Assembly (NCBI GenBank): GCA_014730285.1
Contig: WJIM01000185.1
Location: 1 to 18,702, forward strand
Length of the DNA: 18,702 nucleotides
Reading direction: 5' to 3'
Source of the DNA: Candidatus Zixiibacteriota bacterium
GTDB lineage: Bacteria > Zixibacteria > MSB-5A5 > JAABVY01
Both the position numbers and the translations under genes were made by a program. Positions 1-7,166 of the stretch are shown piece after piece. The notes beneath the pieces are model-generated. The model had not been told where the DNA came from and did no database searches. It worked only from the letters and a program-made list of their open reading frames with translations. How positions within the stretch are numbered: position 1 is the stretch's first letter; every line of letters starts with the position of its first letter.

Positions 1-306
1 ATGCTGAATGCATTGGAAGAATATATGCCAAAGCTGGATGGTCTGTCGTGGTCGAAGCCGGAGGGCGGTATGTTCTTGTGGGTTAGTCTGCCGGAGTATA
101 TGGATACGATGGAGATGATTCACGATGCTGTCGAAGCAAAAGTCGCTTATGTCATCGGTTCGGCTTTTTATACCGACGGCTCCGGCAAGAACACCATGCG
201 CCTGAATTATTCATATCCCTCTGAGGAACAGATTGTGGAGGGCATCAAGCGTCTGGCGAGCATTGTTGAGAAGAGGCAAAAGCAGAAAGAAGCAATGAAA
301 AGCTGA
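1..306 (+). CDS. PLP-dependent class I/II aminotransferase, C-terminal end (5' truncated by window)
   Basis: This is the last ~101 residues of a fold-type I aminotransferase of the LysN / 2-aminoadipate / MocR-like branch, enzymes of about 400 residues that move amino groups between amino acids and 2-oxo acids in the cytoplasm. The visible signature is the C-terminal small domain: PEGGMFLWVSLPE (residues 20-32), a YVIGSAFYTDGSGKNTMRLNYS stretch split around residues 50-71, and the EGIKRLA helix. The Arg in MRLNYS is the position that normally binds the substrate carboxylate. Family members usually read YVPG where this one reads YVIG. The Lys that binds PLP lies upstream of the window. The ATG at base 1 is therefore probably an internal Met, not the start. 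The gene ends 20 bases before a terminator hairpin. Substrate cannot be told from this fragment. Confidence 0.85.
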   Translation: MLNALEEYMPKLDGLSWSKPEGGMFLWVSLPEYMDTMEMIHDAVEAKVAYVIGSAFYTDGSGKNTMRLNYSYPSEEQIVEGIKRLASIVEKRQKQKEAMKS

Positions 307-326
307 GCATTTTACGGATTTAGAGA

Positions 327-358
327 GAAAAGCGGTGTGCTATGGCACATCGCTTTTT
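327..358. terminator. Bidirectional intrinsic terminator between convergent genes
   Basis: A stem of 13-14 pairs (327-340 with 345-358, one or two G-U pairs) closes a four-base TATG loop. It has a T run (354-358) on the + strand and an A run (328-331) that becomes a T run on the - strand. It can stop both the aminotransferase transcript and the tRNA/DUF2007 transcript. The stop codon of the DUF2007 gene (358-360) lies at its edge. Confidence 0.85.
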
Positions 359-606
359 CATTCCTCTTTCCCCAGTTTATCCTCGGCATCTTTCAAAAGC
401 CGCTGAGCTTCGGCCGCATCCTTAACACGAACCAGGATGCAGGGGCGGCTGGCGCTCATTGTAATCGAGGGTATCATCCCCCCGGCATCATCGGCTTGAA
501 CTATTACGTCAATTCCGTGAGCTTTAAGATATGATTTCACAAGCTCGGCTTGGGTACGCTCGTTGAAGGTGCGCAGGCATACCAGCTCATTGCCGTCATC
601 TGTCAT
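358..606 (-). CDS. DUF2007 family small protein (putative signal transducing protein)
   Basis: The 82-residue product matches the DUF2007 pattern (PF09413): a Cys-Leu-Arg start of the first strand, an AELVKSYLKAHGIDV helix-strand (residues 20-34), an ADDAGGMIP loop, an ILVRVKDAAEAQRLL strand-helix (57-71), and a charged tail. The fold is a small alpha/beta domain like the ACT/PII class, and its biochemical role is unknown. It is soluble, with no signal peptide or membrane segment. The ATG at 606 has a good ribosome site (AAGGAA, 8 bases upstream). It lies 27 bases downstream of tRNA-Cys on the same strand with no terminator between, so it is probably read through from the tRNA promoter. The transcript ends at the shared hairpin at 327-358. 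The family call is by recognised pattern, not by search. Confidence 0.75.
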   Translation of the reverse strand: MTDDGNELVCLRTFNERTQAELVKSYLKAHGIDVIVQADDAGGMIPSITMSASRPCILVRVKDAAEAQRLLKDAEDKLGKEE

Positions 607-633
607 AGTGATGTTCCTTTTTTACATTAAAAG

Positions 634-705
634 AGGCGGCTTCCGGATTCGAACCGGAGAATAGAGGTTTTGCAGACCTCCGCCTTACCACTTGGCTAAG
701 CCGCC
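634..705 (-). tRNA. tRNA-Cys (anticodon GCA)
   Basis: The reverse strand folds into a complete cloverleaf of 72 bases. The acceptor stem is GGCGGCT/AGCCGCC, the D arm GCC/GGC, the anticodon stem GAGGT/ACCTC with loop CTGCAAA, the variable loop has 5 bases, and the T arm is TCCGG/CCGGA around TTCGAAT. The anticodon GCA and the discriminator base U73 both fit cysteine; U73 is a main CysRS identity element. The 3' CCA is not encoded, so it must be added by a nucleotidyltransferase, unlike the tRNA-Gly seven bases upstream. Confidence 0.96.
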
Positions 706-712
706 CAAAAAA

Positions 713-788
713 TGGAGCGGGAAACCGGACTCGAACCGGCGACAATCACGTTGGCAACGTGAGGCTCTACCAACTGAGCTATTCCCGC
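713..788 (-). tRNA. tRNA-Gly (anticodon GCC), CCA encoded
   Basis: The reverse strand gives a full cloverleaf of 76 bases. The acceptor stem is GCGGGAA/TTCCCGC, the D arm GCTC/GAGC with AGTTGGTA loop, the anticodon stem TCACG/CGTGA with loop TTGCCAA, and the T arm GCCGG/CCGGT with TTCGAGT loop. The discriminator is U73 and the CCA end is encoded at 713-715. It is the first gene of a - strand unit and is separated from tRNA-Cys by only seven bases (706-712), so the two are surely processed from one transcript. Confidence 0.97.
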
Positions 789-812
789 TCGCAAAATAAT
801 TTGTGCCTGTTT

Positions 813-840
813 AATATATCGGCGAATTTTCGGTTGTCAA
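813..840 (-). promoter_or_regulatory. Sigma70-type promoter of the tRNA-Gly/tRNA-Cys/DUF2007 unit
   Basis: Read on the - strand there is a perfect TTGACA -35 box (840-835), a 16-base spacer and a TATATT -10 box (818-813), with the tRNA-Gly 5' end 24 bases further on. The strength of the match fits a tRNA promoter. Confidence 0.75.
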
Positions 841-908
841 GCTGATTTTTACAGCGCACCATCATAATCTTATGCTACCTATGCAGTTAATGAAAACAAA
901 ATCCGCCC

Positions 909-924
909 GGCATAATATTACGCC
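909..924. repeat. 16-base near-palindrome, possible operator
   Basis: GGCATAATATTACGCC reads the same on both strands except for one symmetric pair (positions 4 and 13). Such a site size fits a dimeric helix-turn-helix repressor, but no regulator gene is nearby. It lies between the divergent tRNA and proS promoters. It could be chance in AT-rich sequence. Confidence 0.3.
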
Positions 925-1027
925 CAGATTTTCAAAAAAAATGGAGCAAAGAGCATTTAAATACGTTTAAAATTAACTACCCCATTCGAGTTTCGACAGA
1001 TATTTTTAACCATTTAATATATAACAG

Positions 1028-1062
1028 TTTAAACTTGACTTTGAAGGGAATATAATTAATAT
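1028..1062 (+). promoter_or_regulatory. Candidate promoter of proS
   Basis: A perfect TATAAT (1051-1056) has a weak TTTAAA (1028-1033) at 17 bases. Alternatively TTGACT (1035-1040) pairs with TAATAT (1057-1062) at 16 bases. The two solutions overlap and the sequence does not decide between them. Either would start the transcript about 40-50 bases before the proS ATG. Confidence 0.5.
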
Positions 1063-1112
1063 CTGTAGATTAATTTAGGCAGATTTAAAATTCAATCAGG
1101 ATAAAATGAATT

Positions 1113-2828
1113 ATGAGATGGACTCAACTGTTTATACCCACTTTACGAGAAGACCCCGCTGAAGCCGAACTTGTTTCTCACAAACTTCTGATGCGGGGAG
1201 GATATATACGCAAGGTTGCGGCCGGGGTTTACAATTACCTGCCGTTGATGCAGATGGTTCTGAATAAAATCTCGCAGATCGTGCGCGAGGAAATGAATCG
1301 CCAGGGAGCAATCGAGATGCTTATGCCGGTTCTTGTCCCGGCGGAACTCTGGCAGGAATCGGGTCGCTGGGATTCATTCGGAAAAGAGCTTATGAAAATG
1401 AAGGACCGTCATCAGCACGACCTGATCCTGGGCGGAACTCATGAGGAAGTCGTAACCGATATAGTGCGTAAGACGGTTAAATCATATCGTCAGCTGCCAT
1501 TAATACTGTACCAGATACAGAATAAGTTCCGCGATGAAATCCGTCCCCGCTTCGGTCTGATGCGCGGCCGTGAGTTTATCATGAAGGACGCTTACTCATT
1601 CGACCGGGATGAGAAAGGGCATAAGGTCAGCTATCAAAAAATGGTGGATGCTTACTTCGAGGTTTTCAAGCGCTGTGGTCTGGACTCGATTAAAGTTGAG
1701 TCGGATACGGGCGCTATGGGCGGCCGTCAGGCGCATGAGTTCATGGTAATAGTTGATACCGACGGGGGAGAGGATGTTCTGCTTCTCTGCGATAACTGCG
1801 ATTATGCCACCAATCTGGAAAAAGCCGCCTCGATTGCAGAGGAAATTCCGCAGGATTCGCACGAGAAGCCAAAAGAAGATGTGGATACTCCTAATGCCGG
1901 TACGGTGGAAGAGGTAACCGGATTTCTGGGTGTGAAACCAACTCAGCTTGTCAAGACCCTGCTTTACAAGGCTGATAACGATTACATCGCCGCTCTTGTC
2001 AGGGGAGATCGTGAACTAAATGAAACCAAGCTGAAGAATTATCTGCAGGCGGTTATATTGGAAATTTGTGACGGCGCCACTGTGGAGCAGTTGACCGGAG
2101 CACCGGTCGGATTCGCCGGGCCTGTCGGTATTTCCGGCGTGAAAGTCGTGGCCGATACCGAAGTGATGAAAATGAAGAATTTCGTGGTCGGGGCAAACCA
2201 GCGTGACAAACATATCGTAAATGCCAATGTGCATCGGGATTTCCATATTGACGCGGTTGTGGATATACGCAATGCGGCCGAAGGAGAGACCTGCCCGGCG
2301 TGCAGCAAGGGGCACCTGTATTCACGCCGTGGAATTGAAGTCGGAAACACATTTAATCTCGGTACCAAATATTCCGGTTCAATGAATGCCGGTTATCTGG
2401 ACGAGAAGGGTCAGGACCAGACAATTATAATGGGTTCCTACGGTATTGGAATTACACGTACCGCGCAGGCGGCGGTTGAGAAATTCAACGATGATAAGGG
2501 CATAATCTGGCCGCGTTCGATAGCGCCCTTCGATGTTATAATTGAGCCTTTGAATTTCGAGGACAAAGCCCAGAAGGAAGCCGCTCTGGAGCTTTATGAT
2601 AAATGCGAGAAAACCAATATCAATGCGCTCCTGGATGACAGGAATGAACGTGCCGGTGTAAAGCTCAACGACGCCGATTTGATCGGGGTGCCTTTGAGGA
2701 TGACAATCGGCGCAAAATCACTGAAAGAAGGAAAAATAGAGTTCAAGGCCAGAAGGGATTCGGAGATGCATCTGGTGGATCAGACTCAGGCGGTCTGGAC
2801 CGCCGAGGAGATGCTGGCCAAGCTCTAA
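1113..2828 (+). CDS. proS: Prolyl-tRNA synthetase, bacterial type with INS editing domain
   Basis: ProS charges tRNA-Pro with proline in the cytoplasm. The 571-residue length and the MRWTQLFIPTLREDPAEAE start are typical of bacterial-type ProRS and fix the ATG; an AGGA lies about 12 bases upstream. Class II motifs are visible: motif 1 around residues 65-80, GGTHEE at 107-112, motif 2 from FRDEIRPRFG (139-148) to KDAYSF (158-163), and motif 3 GSYGIGITRT (441-450). The YbaK-like editing insertion spans roughly 230-400 and keeps LVKTLLY (279-285), with Lys281 at the position of the E. coli editing lysine; it clears mischarged Ala-tRNA-Pro. CDNC (226-229) and CPAC (394-397) pairs flank the insertion as in relatives. 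The anticodon-binding domain follows from about 470. The gene is followed by 48 bases and then a terminator-like hairpin. Confidence 0.97.
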   Translation: MRWTQLFIPTLREDPAEAELVSHKLLMRGGYIRKVAAGVYNYLPLMQMVLNKISQIVREEMNRQGAIEMLMPVLVPAELWQESGRWDSFGKELMKMKDRHQHDLILGGTHEEVVTDIVRKTVKSYRQLPLILYQIQNKFRDEIRPRFGLMRGREFIMKDAYSFDRDEKGHKVSYQKMVDAYFEVFKRCGLDSIKVESDTGAMGGRQAHEFMVIVDTDGGEDVLLLCDNCDYATNLEKAASIAEEIPQDSHEKPKEDVDTPNAGTVEEVTGFLGVKPTQLVKTLLYKADNDYIAALVRGDRELNETKLKNYLQAVILEICDGATVEQLTGAPVGFAGPVGISGVKVVADTEVMKMKNFVVGANQRDKHIVNANVHRDFHIDAVVDIRNAAEGETCPACSKGHLYSRRGIEVGNTFNLGTKYSGSMNAGYLDEKGQDQTIIMGSYGIGITRTAQAAVEKFNDDKGIIWPRSIAPFDVIIEPLNFEDKAQKEAALELYDKCEKTNINALLDDRNERAGVKLNDADLIGVPLRMTIGAKSLKEGKIEFKARRDSEMHLVDQTQAVWTAEEMLAKL

Positions 2829-2842
2829 TATTTTTATTGCAT

Positions 2843-2870
2843 TTGGCTGAAAATTGTGTTAGTTTATCAG
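2843..2870 (+). promoter_or_regulatory. Weak candidate promoter of the rimP operon
   Basis: TTGGCT (2843-2848), a 16-base spacer and TATCAG (2865-2870) match sigma70 boxes at 4 of 6 positions each. A second weak pair is TTGCAT (2837-2842) with TAGTTT (2860-2865). If the first is used, transcription would begin about at the hairpin at 2877. The match is weak, and read-through from proS is an equal possibility. Confidence 0.3.
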
Positions 2871-2876
2871 GTTTTG

Positions 2877-2898
2877 AGTGGGAAAATCCCACTTTTTT
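2877..2898 (+). terminator. Hairpin with T tract upstream of rimP (terminator or attenuator)
   Basis: AGTGGG (2877-2882) pairs with CCCACT (2888-2893) around an A-rich loop and is followed by six T residues (2893-2898). This is an intrinsic terminator by structure. Similar GTGGG...CCCAC-T6 hairpins sit just upstream of rimP in many bacteria, from my memory of such loci, which suggests a leader function for the rimP-nusA operon rather than only the end of proS. It lies 12 bases before the rimP ATG, so it may also affect access to the start. Confidence 0.7.
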
Positions 2899-2910
2899 GG
2901 TTATAGGTTT

Positions 2911-3360
2911 ATGAATCTGATTGAAGAAAAATTACGGGAACTGGTTGCCGAACATGTAACCGAGGAAGAGCTGACCCTGGTCGATATGACCTTGATTCAG
3001 CAGGGCAGCGGTGCGATTCTGCGTGTCTATGCCGACAAGCTGGGCGGCATTACCGTAGGTGAATGTGCCAAGCTGTCGCGTAAGCTGGAAATGGTTATAG
3101 AGAGCGAGCAGATTTTCGATAACCGCTGGGTACTCGAGGTCTCCTCCCCCGGACTTGATCGTCCGCTCAAGACCGAGACAGAATTCGGGCTCAAGATCGG
3201 CGAAAATATCAAGTTGTATTATTCCGATGATGCCGGTAAGCCGGCTGAGATGGAGGGCGAGATCGCCTCCGCGGCCGATAATGTGGTGACTCTTAAAACC
3301 GATGACGGACAATTTGAAATAGATTTGGCGAAGATATCAAAGGGAAAAATAATTCTCTGA
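2911..3360 (+). CDS. rimP: Ribosome maturation factor RimP
   Basis: RimP binds the 30S precursor and helps late maturation of the small ribosomal subunit. The 149-residue product has the usual alpha/beta N-terminal domain (about 1-75) with the family signature EVSSPGLDRPLK (residues ~72-83 region) and a C-terminal SH3-like barrel ending DLAKISKGKIIL. I chose the ATG at 2911 (MNLIEEKLRELV) because the longer reading from GTG 2878 translates the hairpin and adds residues that relatives lack. The ribosome site is weak (AGG directly before TTT-ATG). nusA follows after 10 bases; the rimP-nusA pair is conserved across bacteria and joins ribosome assembly to transcription control. Confidence 0.93.
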   Translation: MNLIEEKLRELVAEHVTEEELTLVDMTLIQQGSGAILRVYADKLGGITVGECAKLSRKLEMVIESEQIFDNRWVLEVSSPGLDRPLKTETEFGLKIGENIKLYYSDDAGKPAEMEGEIASAADNVVTLKTDDGQFEIDLAKISKGKIIL

Positions 3361-3370
3361 AGGAGAGGCC

Positions 3371-4894
3371 GTGAACTACGATATATTAGAAACATTAACC
3401 CAGATTGCCAGGGAGAAAAACATAGAACTCGATTATGTGGTTGAAACCCTGGAAAGTGCACTGGTGCAGGCGGCCAAGAAAAAATTTGGCGAGGATCAGA
3501 ATATAGTTGCCAATGTAGATCGTGCATCGGGGGAAATCAGTGTGCACGTAGTCAAGACAGTCGTCAAAAAAGTAACCAATGACAAAACCCAGGTGTCCCT
3601 GAAAGAGGCGCAGGAGATCGACGAGTCGGCCGAGCCGGGCGATGAGGTCGAGGTTTACATTGGATTCGAGGAATTCGGACGAAATGCAATCGCGCTGGCC
3701 AAACAGCTTATGATCCAGAAGGTGCGCGAGGCGGAACGTGAAATCATCTATGAGGAATACAGCCAGAAAATCGGCGATCTTGTTTCCGGTAGCGTACAGC
3801 AGGTGGACAAGGGCAATATTATCGTCAACCTCGGACGCACCGAGGGAATCATGCCTATTTCCCAGCAGATATCTCGCGAAAAATACCGCCAGGGGGACAG
3901 GATTCGCGCCGTCATTCACGACGTGCAGAGAAATCAGCGCGGCCATCAGATCGTACTCTCACGTGCCCAGGAGACATTCCTTCAGCGCTTGTTCGAGCTG
4001 GAAGTCCCGGAGATATTCGAACGCATTATCGAGATAAAGGCAATCGCCCGCGAGCCCGGCGAACGTTCCAAGATCGCAGTCAGTTCCGCTGACGACAGAA
4101 TCGATCCGGTGGGAGCCTGTGTTGGTGTCAAGGGCGTTCGCGTGCAGAGCATTGTAAGAGAATTAAACAATGAGAGAATCGACATAATCCAATACCATCC
4201 TGATCCGGAGATATTCGTAACCCGTGCACTTTCACCTGCCAAGGTAGTGCGAATCGATACCTTCCCGGACGTCGAGGAAATGACTGTGGTGGTCGAGGAT
4301 GAAAAACTCTCGCTGGCGATCGGCCGTCAGGGGCAGAACGCCCGTCTGGCCTCGAAGCTGACCGGATGGAAAATCAATATCATGTCCGAGAATGAATTCT
4401 CGGCCATGAAGCGTTTTGAAGCCGAGAATTATCTTCCGATCTCGCATCTGCCCGGCCTGGGAGACATTATGATAAACCGTCTCATGGATGCCGGCTTTAT
4501 GTATGCCCAGGATCTGGTTAATGCCGACATCGAAAGGCTGACGGAGATCGAGGGAATCGGCGAGAAAAAGGCGCAGACCTTAATAGAGACCTCAAAAATC
4601 CAGGTCGCTGAATTTGAAGAACAACGTCGTCTGGAACTCGAAGCCGCTCAGGAGGAGGACGATACAGACGAGGAATACGATGAGGAAGAGGACGCGGGCG
4701 AACTCGAATTCGAAGAGGAGACCGCGGAAGATTCCGATATAGAAGAGCCTGTTGTGGAGCATAACGAGGAAGAGCCTGAAGAGGAAGAGACCGAGGAAGC
4801 GGTCGATGAGGTTGTCCAGGAAGGCGTTGCTCCGGATACAGAGGAAGTGGACGCTCCCGACCGGGAGGAAGAGTCCGAGAAGGAAAACCAATAA
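3371..4894 (+). CDS. nusA: Transcription termination/antitermination factor NusA, with long acidic tail
   Basis: NusA binds RNA polymerase and nascent RNA and modulates pausing, termination and antitermination. The 507-residue product shows the N-terminal polymerase-binding domain (1-~130), an S1 domain (~135-200), KH1 with GVKG (252-255), KH2 with GRQG (318-321), and a helix-hairpin-helix segment (~355-410) with LPGLGD and IEGIGEKKA. The last ~93 residues (415-507) are low-complexity and about half Asp/Glu, with no recognisable fold. E. coli instead has two folded acidic repeats. The start is GTG with a strong AGGAGAG site at 3361-3367. infB follows after 21 bases; the small ylxR and ylxQ genes often found here are absent. 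Autoregulation by NusA at the rimP leader is known in E. coli and is possible here. Confidence 0.97.
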   Translation: MNYDILETLTQIAREKNIELDYVVETLESALVQAAKKKFGEDQNIVANVDRASGEISVHVVKTVVKKVTNDKTQVSLKEAQEIDESAEPGDEVEVYIGFEEFGRNAIALAKQLMIQKVREAEREIIYEEYSQKIGDLVSGSVQQVDKGNIIVNLGRTEGIMPISQQISREKYRQGDRIRAVIHDVQRNQRGHQIVLSRAQETFLQRLFELEVPEIFERIIEIKAIAREPGERSKIAVSSADDRIDPVGACVGVKGVRVQSIVRELNNERIDIIQYHPDPEIFVTRALSPAKVVRIDTFPDVEEMTVVVEDEKLSLAIGRQGQNARLASKLTGWKINIMSENEFSAMKRFEAENYLPISHLPGLGDIMINRLMDAGFMYAQDLVNADIERLTEIEGIGEKKAQTLIETSKIQVAEFEEQRRLELEAAQEEDDTDEEYDEEEDAGELEFEEETAEDSDIEEPVVEHNEEEPEEEETEEAVDEVVQEGVAPDTEEVDAPDREEESEKENQ

Positions 4895-4915
4895 TATTTT
4901 TTTGCTGGAGGTATT

Positions 4916-7165
4916 GTGGCCAAAAAAAGGCTTTTCCAGGTAGCCAGGGAATACAAAATCACTTCAGAAGCCCTGTTGAAAATGTTAAGGGGACTGGGTT
5001 TTGAGGTGAAAAGCCACATGAGTTCAGCTACCCCTGAAATTCTTGAGGCGATTGAGAAGCAGTTTAAGAAGGAACAGGAATCGATTAAGCAGGAAATCGC
5101 CAACAAAAAGAAAAAGACCAAAGAGCGCGAGAAAAAAGAATACGATAAATATAAAAAGAAAAAGCCCAGCGATAAGGACACCGCGGCCCGTTTGAAAAAG
5201 CTGGAAGGCAAATTCAAAGAGGACAAGGACCGCAGGAAAAAGCGCCGCAAAGACCGCAAGAAAAGAAAAAAACAGCGCGTGGTTGACAAAAAAGAGGTCG
5301 CCGAAAATGTCAAGAAGACTCTGGCGCGTCTCGATACCGGAGGCAGGAAAACCAAATACAAACGCAGGCCCCAGAAAGAGACCTCGGTTGAAGAGGCCGA
5401 GGAAAATGTTATTCAGGTCAATGAGTATATGTCCGTGTCCGAGCTGGCCAACGAGCTGGGAATTAAGCCCAATGAGCTGATTGCAAAGTGTATGTCGCTG
5501 GGTATGATGGTATCCATCAATCAGAGGCTCGACATGGATACTATTGAAATGCTTGCTCTGGAATACGGTCAGAAGATAAAAGAGACCGAGGAGCTCGGCG
5601 CCGAGGACCTGATCAAGGCGGATATTGAAGAGGAGGAGGAGGAAGAGGCCGATTACAGGAGCCGTCCTCCGGTTGTTACCGTAATGGGGCATGTCGACCA
5701 CGGCAAGACTTCTCTTCTGGATCATATCAGGGAATCGCACGTTGTCGAGGGCGAGGCCGGCAAAATAACCCAGCATATCGGTGCCTACAAGGTTAAGCTT
5801 CCGACCGGGGATATAACATTTCTGGATACTCCCGGTCACGCCGCATTCACCGCGATGCGTGCGCGCGGCGCGCAAATCACCGATATCGTGGTTCTGGTGG
5901 TGGCCGCCAACGATTCGGTACAACAGCAGACAGTCGAGGCTATAAACCATGCTCGCGCTGCGGGTGTGCCGATTATCGTTGCGATAAACAAGATGGATAT
6001 GCCCGATGCCAACGCCGATGTAGTGCGCCAGGCTCTGGCCCAGCACAGGCTGACCCCCGAGGAGTGGGGCGGCAAGACGGCTATGGTCGAGATTTCGGCC
6101 AAGACCGGAGCAGGTATCGATTCGCTTCTGGAGAATATCCTTCTGCAGTCCGAGGTGCTTGAGCTGGAAGCAAATTACGGCTCACGTCCCAAGGGCGTGG
6201 TGGTTGAAGCAAAGCTGGAAAAGGGTAAAGGTTCGGTAATCACTATCATCGTACAGAGCGGCGTTCTGCATGTCGGTGATCCGTTCGTGGTAGGCAATTA
6301 TCACGGCCGTATCAGGGCAATTATGGATGACCGCGGTACGAATCTTGATTCTGTCAAACCCGGGTGTCCGGCGCAGATTACCGGCTCGCACGGCATACCC
6401 CAGGCCGGAGATAATTTCTTTGTGCCTCAGGATGAATCTGTTGCCCGCGAAATCTCGGGCCGTCGCCAGCGTATAAAACGCGAACAGGATTTCCGTCAAA
6501 TGAAGCGCTTCGCTCTTACCGATGTCTTCGAGCGGATAAAAGAGGGCGAAGTCATAGACCTGAATATCGTTATCAAGGGCGATGTGGATGGCTCGGTTGA
6601 GGTACTGGCCGATACTCTTCAGAACCAGAGCACCAGTGAAGTCAGGGTCCAGATTATTCATCGCGGCGTTGGCGCTATTAATGAAAATGACGTGCTTCTG
6701 GCGGCGGCCTCGAATGCCATAATCATTGGCTTCCATGTCAGGCCGGATATGCGTGCCAGAGAGCTTGCCAGCCGGGAGAAAGTTGATATCAGATTGTATA
6801 CGGTGATATATGAAATCGAGAAGGAAATCAGGGCCGCTTTGGAGGGGCTACTGGCGCCGGAAATAAAGGAAGAGGTAAAAGGATCCGCCGAGGTGAGAGA
6901 TACATTCCGCATTCCACGCATCGGCACGATTGCCGGATGTTATGTGCAGGACGGCAAGATAAACCGTAACGATATGATCCGGGTGGTCAGGGACGGTACC
7001 GCTGTTTATGAGGGGACCATAGGTTCACTCAAGAGATTCAAGGATGATGCCCGGGAAGTGGCCGCCGGTTATGAGTGCGGAATCAATGTTGAAGGTTTCA
7101 ATGATATTAAGGTCGGCGATGTTCTGGAATCATTCATAACCGTTGAGGTCTCACGCAAACTCTGA
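4916..7165 (+). CDS. infB: Translation initiation factor IF-2
   Basis: IF-2 is the GTPase that brings fMet-tRNA to the 30S subunit and promotes subunit joining. The 749-residue product has an IF2_N domain (about 5-50, FQVAREYKITSEALLKML), a linker (~50-154) in which about 45% of residues are Lys or Arg, and a second IF2_N-like domain (~165-220). The G domain carries G1 GHVDHGKT (258-265), G2 ITQHIG (284-289), G3 DTPGH (304-308), G4 NKMD (358-361) and G5 SAK (394-396). Domains II, III and the tRNA-binding C-terminal barrel follow (~410-749). The start is GTG with GGAGG at 4907-4911. A short run of eight Glu (~238-244) precedes the G domain. The stop is one base before ylxP, so coupling is likely. 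Confidence 0.97.
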   Translation: MAKKRLFQVAREYKITSEALLKMLRGLGFEVKSHMSSATPEILEAIEKQFKKEQESIKQEIANKKKKTKEREKKEYDKYKKKKPSDKDTAARLKKLEGKFKEDKDRRKKRRKDRKKRKKQRVVDKKEVAENVKKTLARLDTGGRKTKYKRRPQKETSVEEAEENVIQVNEYMSVSELANELGIKPNELIAKCMSLGMMVSINQRLDMDTIEMLALEYGQKIKETEELGAEDLIKADIEEEEEEEADYRSRPPVVTVMGHVDHGKTSLLDHIRESHVVEGEAGKITQHIGAYKVKLPTGDITFLDTPGHAAFTAMRARGAQITDIVVLVVAANDSVQQQTVEAINHARAAGVPIIVAINKMDMPDANADVVRQALAQHRLTPEEWGGKTAMVEISAKTGAGIDSLLENILLQSEVLELEANYGSRPKGVVVEAKLEKGKGSVITIIVQSGVLHVGDPFVVGNYHGRIRAIMDDRGTNLDSVKPGCPAQITGSHGIPQAGDNFFVPQDESVAREISGRRQRIKREQDFRQMKRFALTDVFERIKEGEVIDLNIVIKGDVDGSVEVLADTLQNQSTSEVRVQIIHRGVGAINENDVLLAAASNAIIIGFHVRPDMRARELASREKVDIRLYTVIYEIEKEIRAALEGLLAPEIKEEVKGSAEVRDTFRIPRIGTIAGCYVQDGKINRNDMIRVVRDGTAVYEGTIGSLKRFKDDAREVAAGYECGINVEGFNDIKVGDVLESFITVEVSRKL

Positions 7166-7166
7166 G

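Larger units (their letters stand above)
789..1112. other. AT-rich divergent intergenic region between tRNA-Gly and proS
   Basis: No gene is visible in these 324 bases. The left end holds the tRNA promoter on the - strand and the right end holds a candidate proS promoter on the + strand. The middle (about 841-1027) contains a 16-base near-palindrome at 909-924 and two TTTAAA boxes separated by TACG at 956-971. I looked for a T-box leader upstream of proS and saw neither its specifier stem nor its conserved T-box sequence. Confidence 0.6.

Noticed and set aside
1035..1056. TTGACT paired directly with TATAAT as the proS promoter
   Set aside because: The spacer is 10 bases, too short for sigma70; other pairings are given in the feature instead.
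789..1112. T-box leader of proS
   Set aside because: No conserved T-box sequence, specifier stem or leader terminator could be seen.
2844..2858. A sigma54-like TGGC...TTG site upstream of rimP
   Set aside because: The spacing between the GG and G elements is one base short and the downstream GC is missing.
2878..2910. GTG start of rimP at 2878
   Set aside because: The extra residues translate the leader hairpin and do not belong to the RimP family.
4648..5361. A 237-residue open frame on the - strand across the nusA/infB junction
   Set aside because: It is the mirror of the Glu- and Lys-rich codons of nusA and infB (giving Ser- and Phe-rich sequence). It has no family pattern and both + strand genes are certain.
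5024..6046. A 340-residue open frame on the - strand inside infB
   Set aside because: Antisense shadow of the infB G domain and Lys-rich linker with no domain and no ribosome site.
7143..7166. TTG start for ylxP inside infB
   Set aside because: The DUF503 family start fits ATG 7167, one base after the infB stop.
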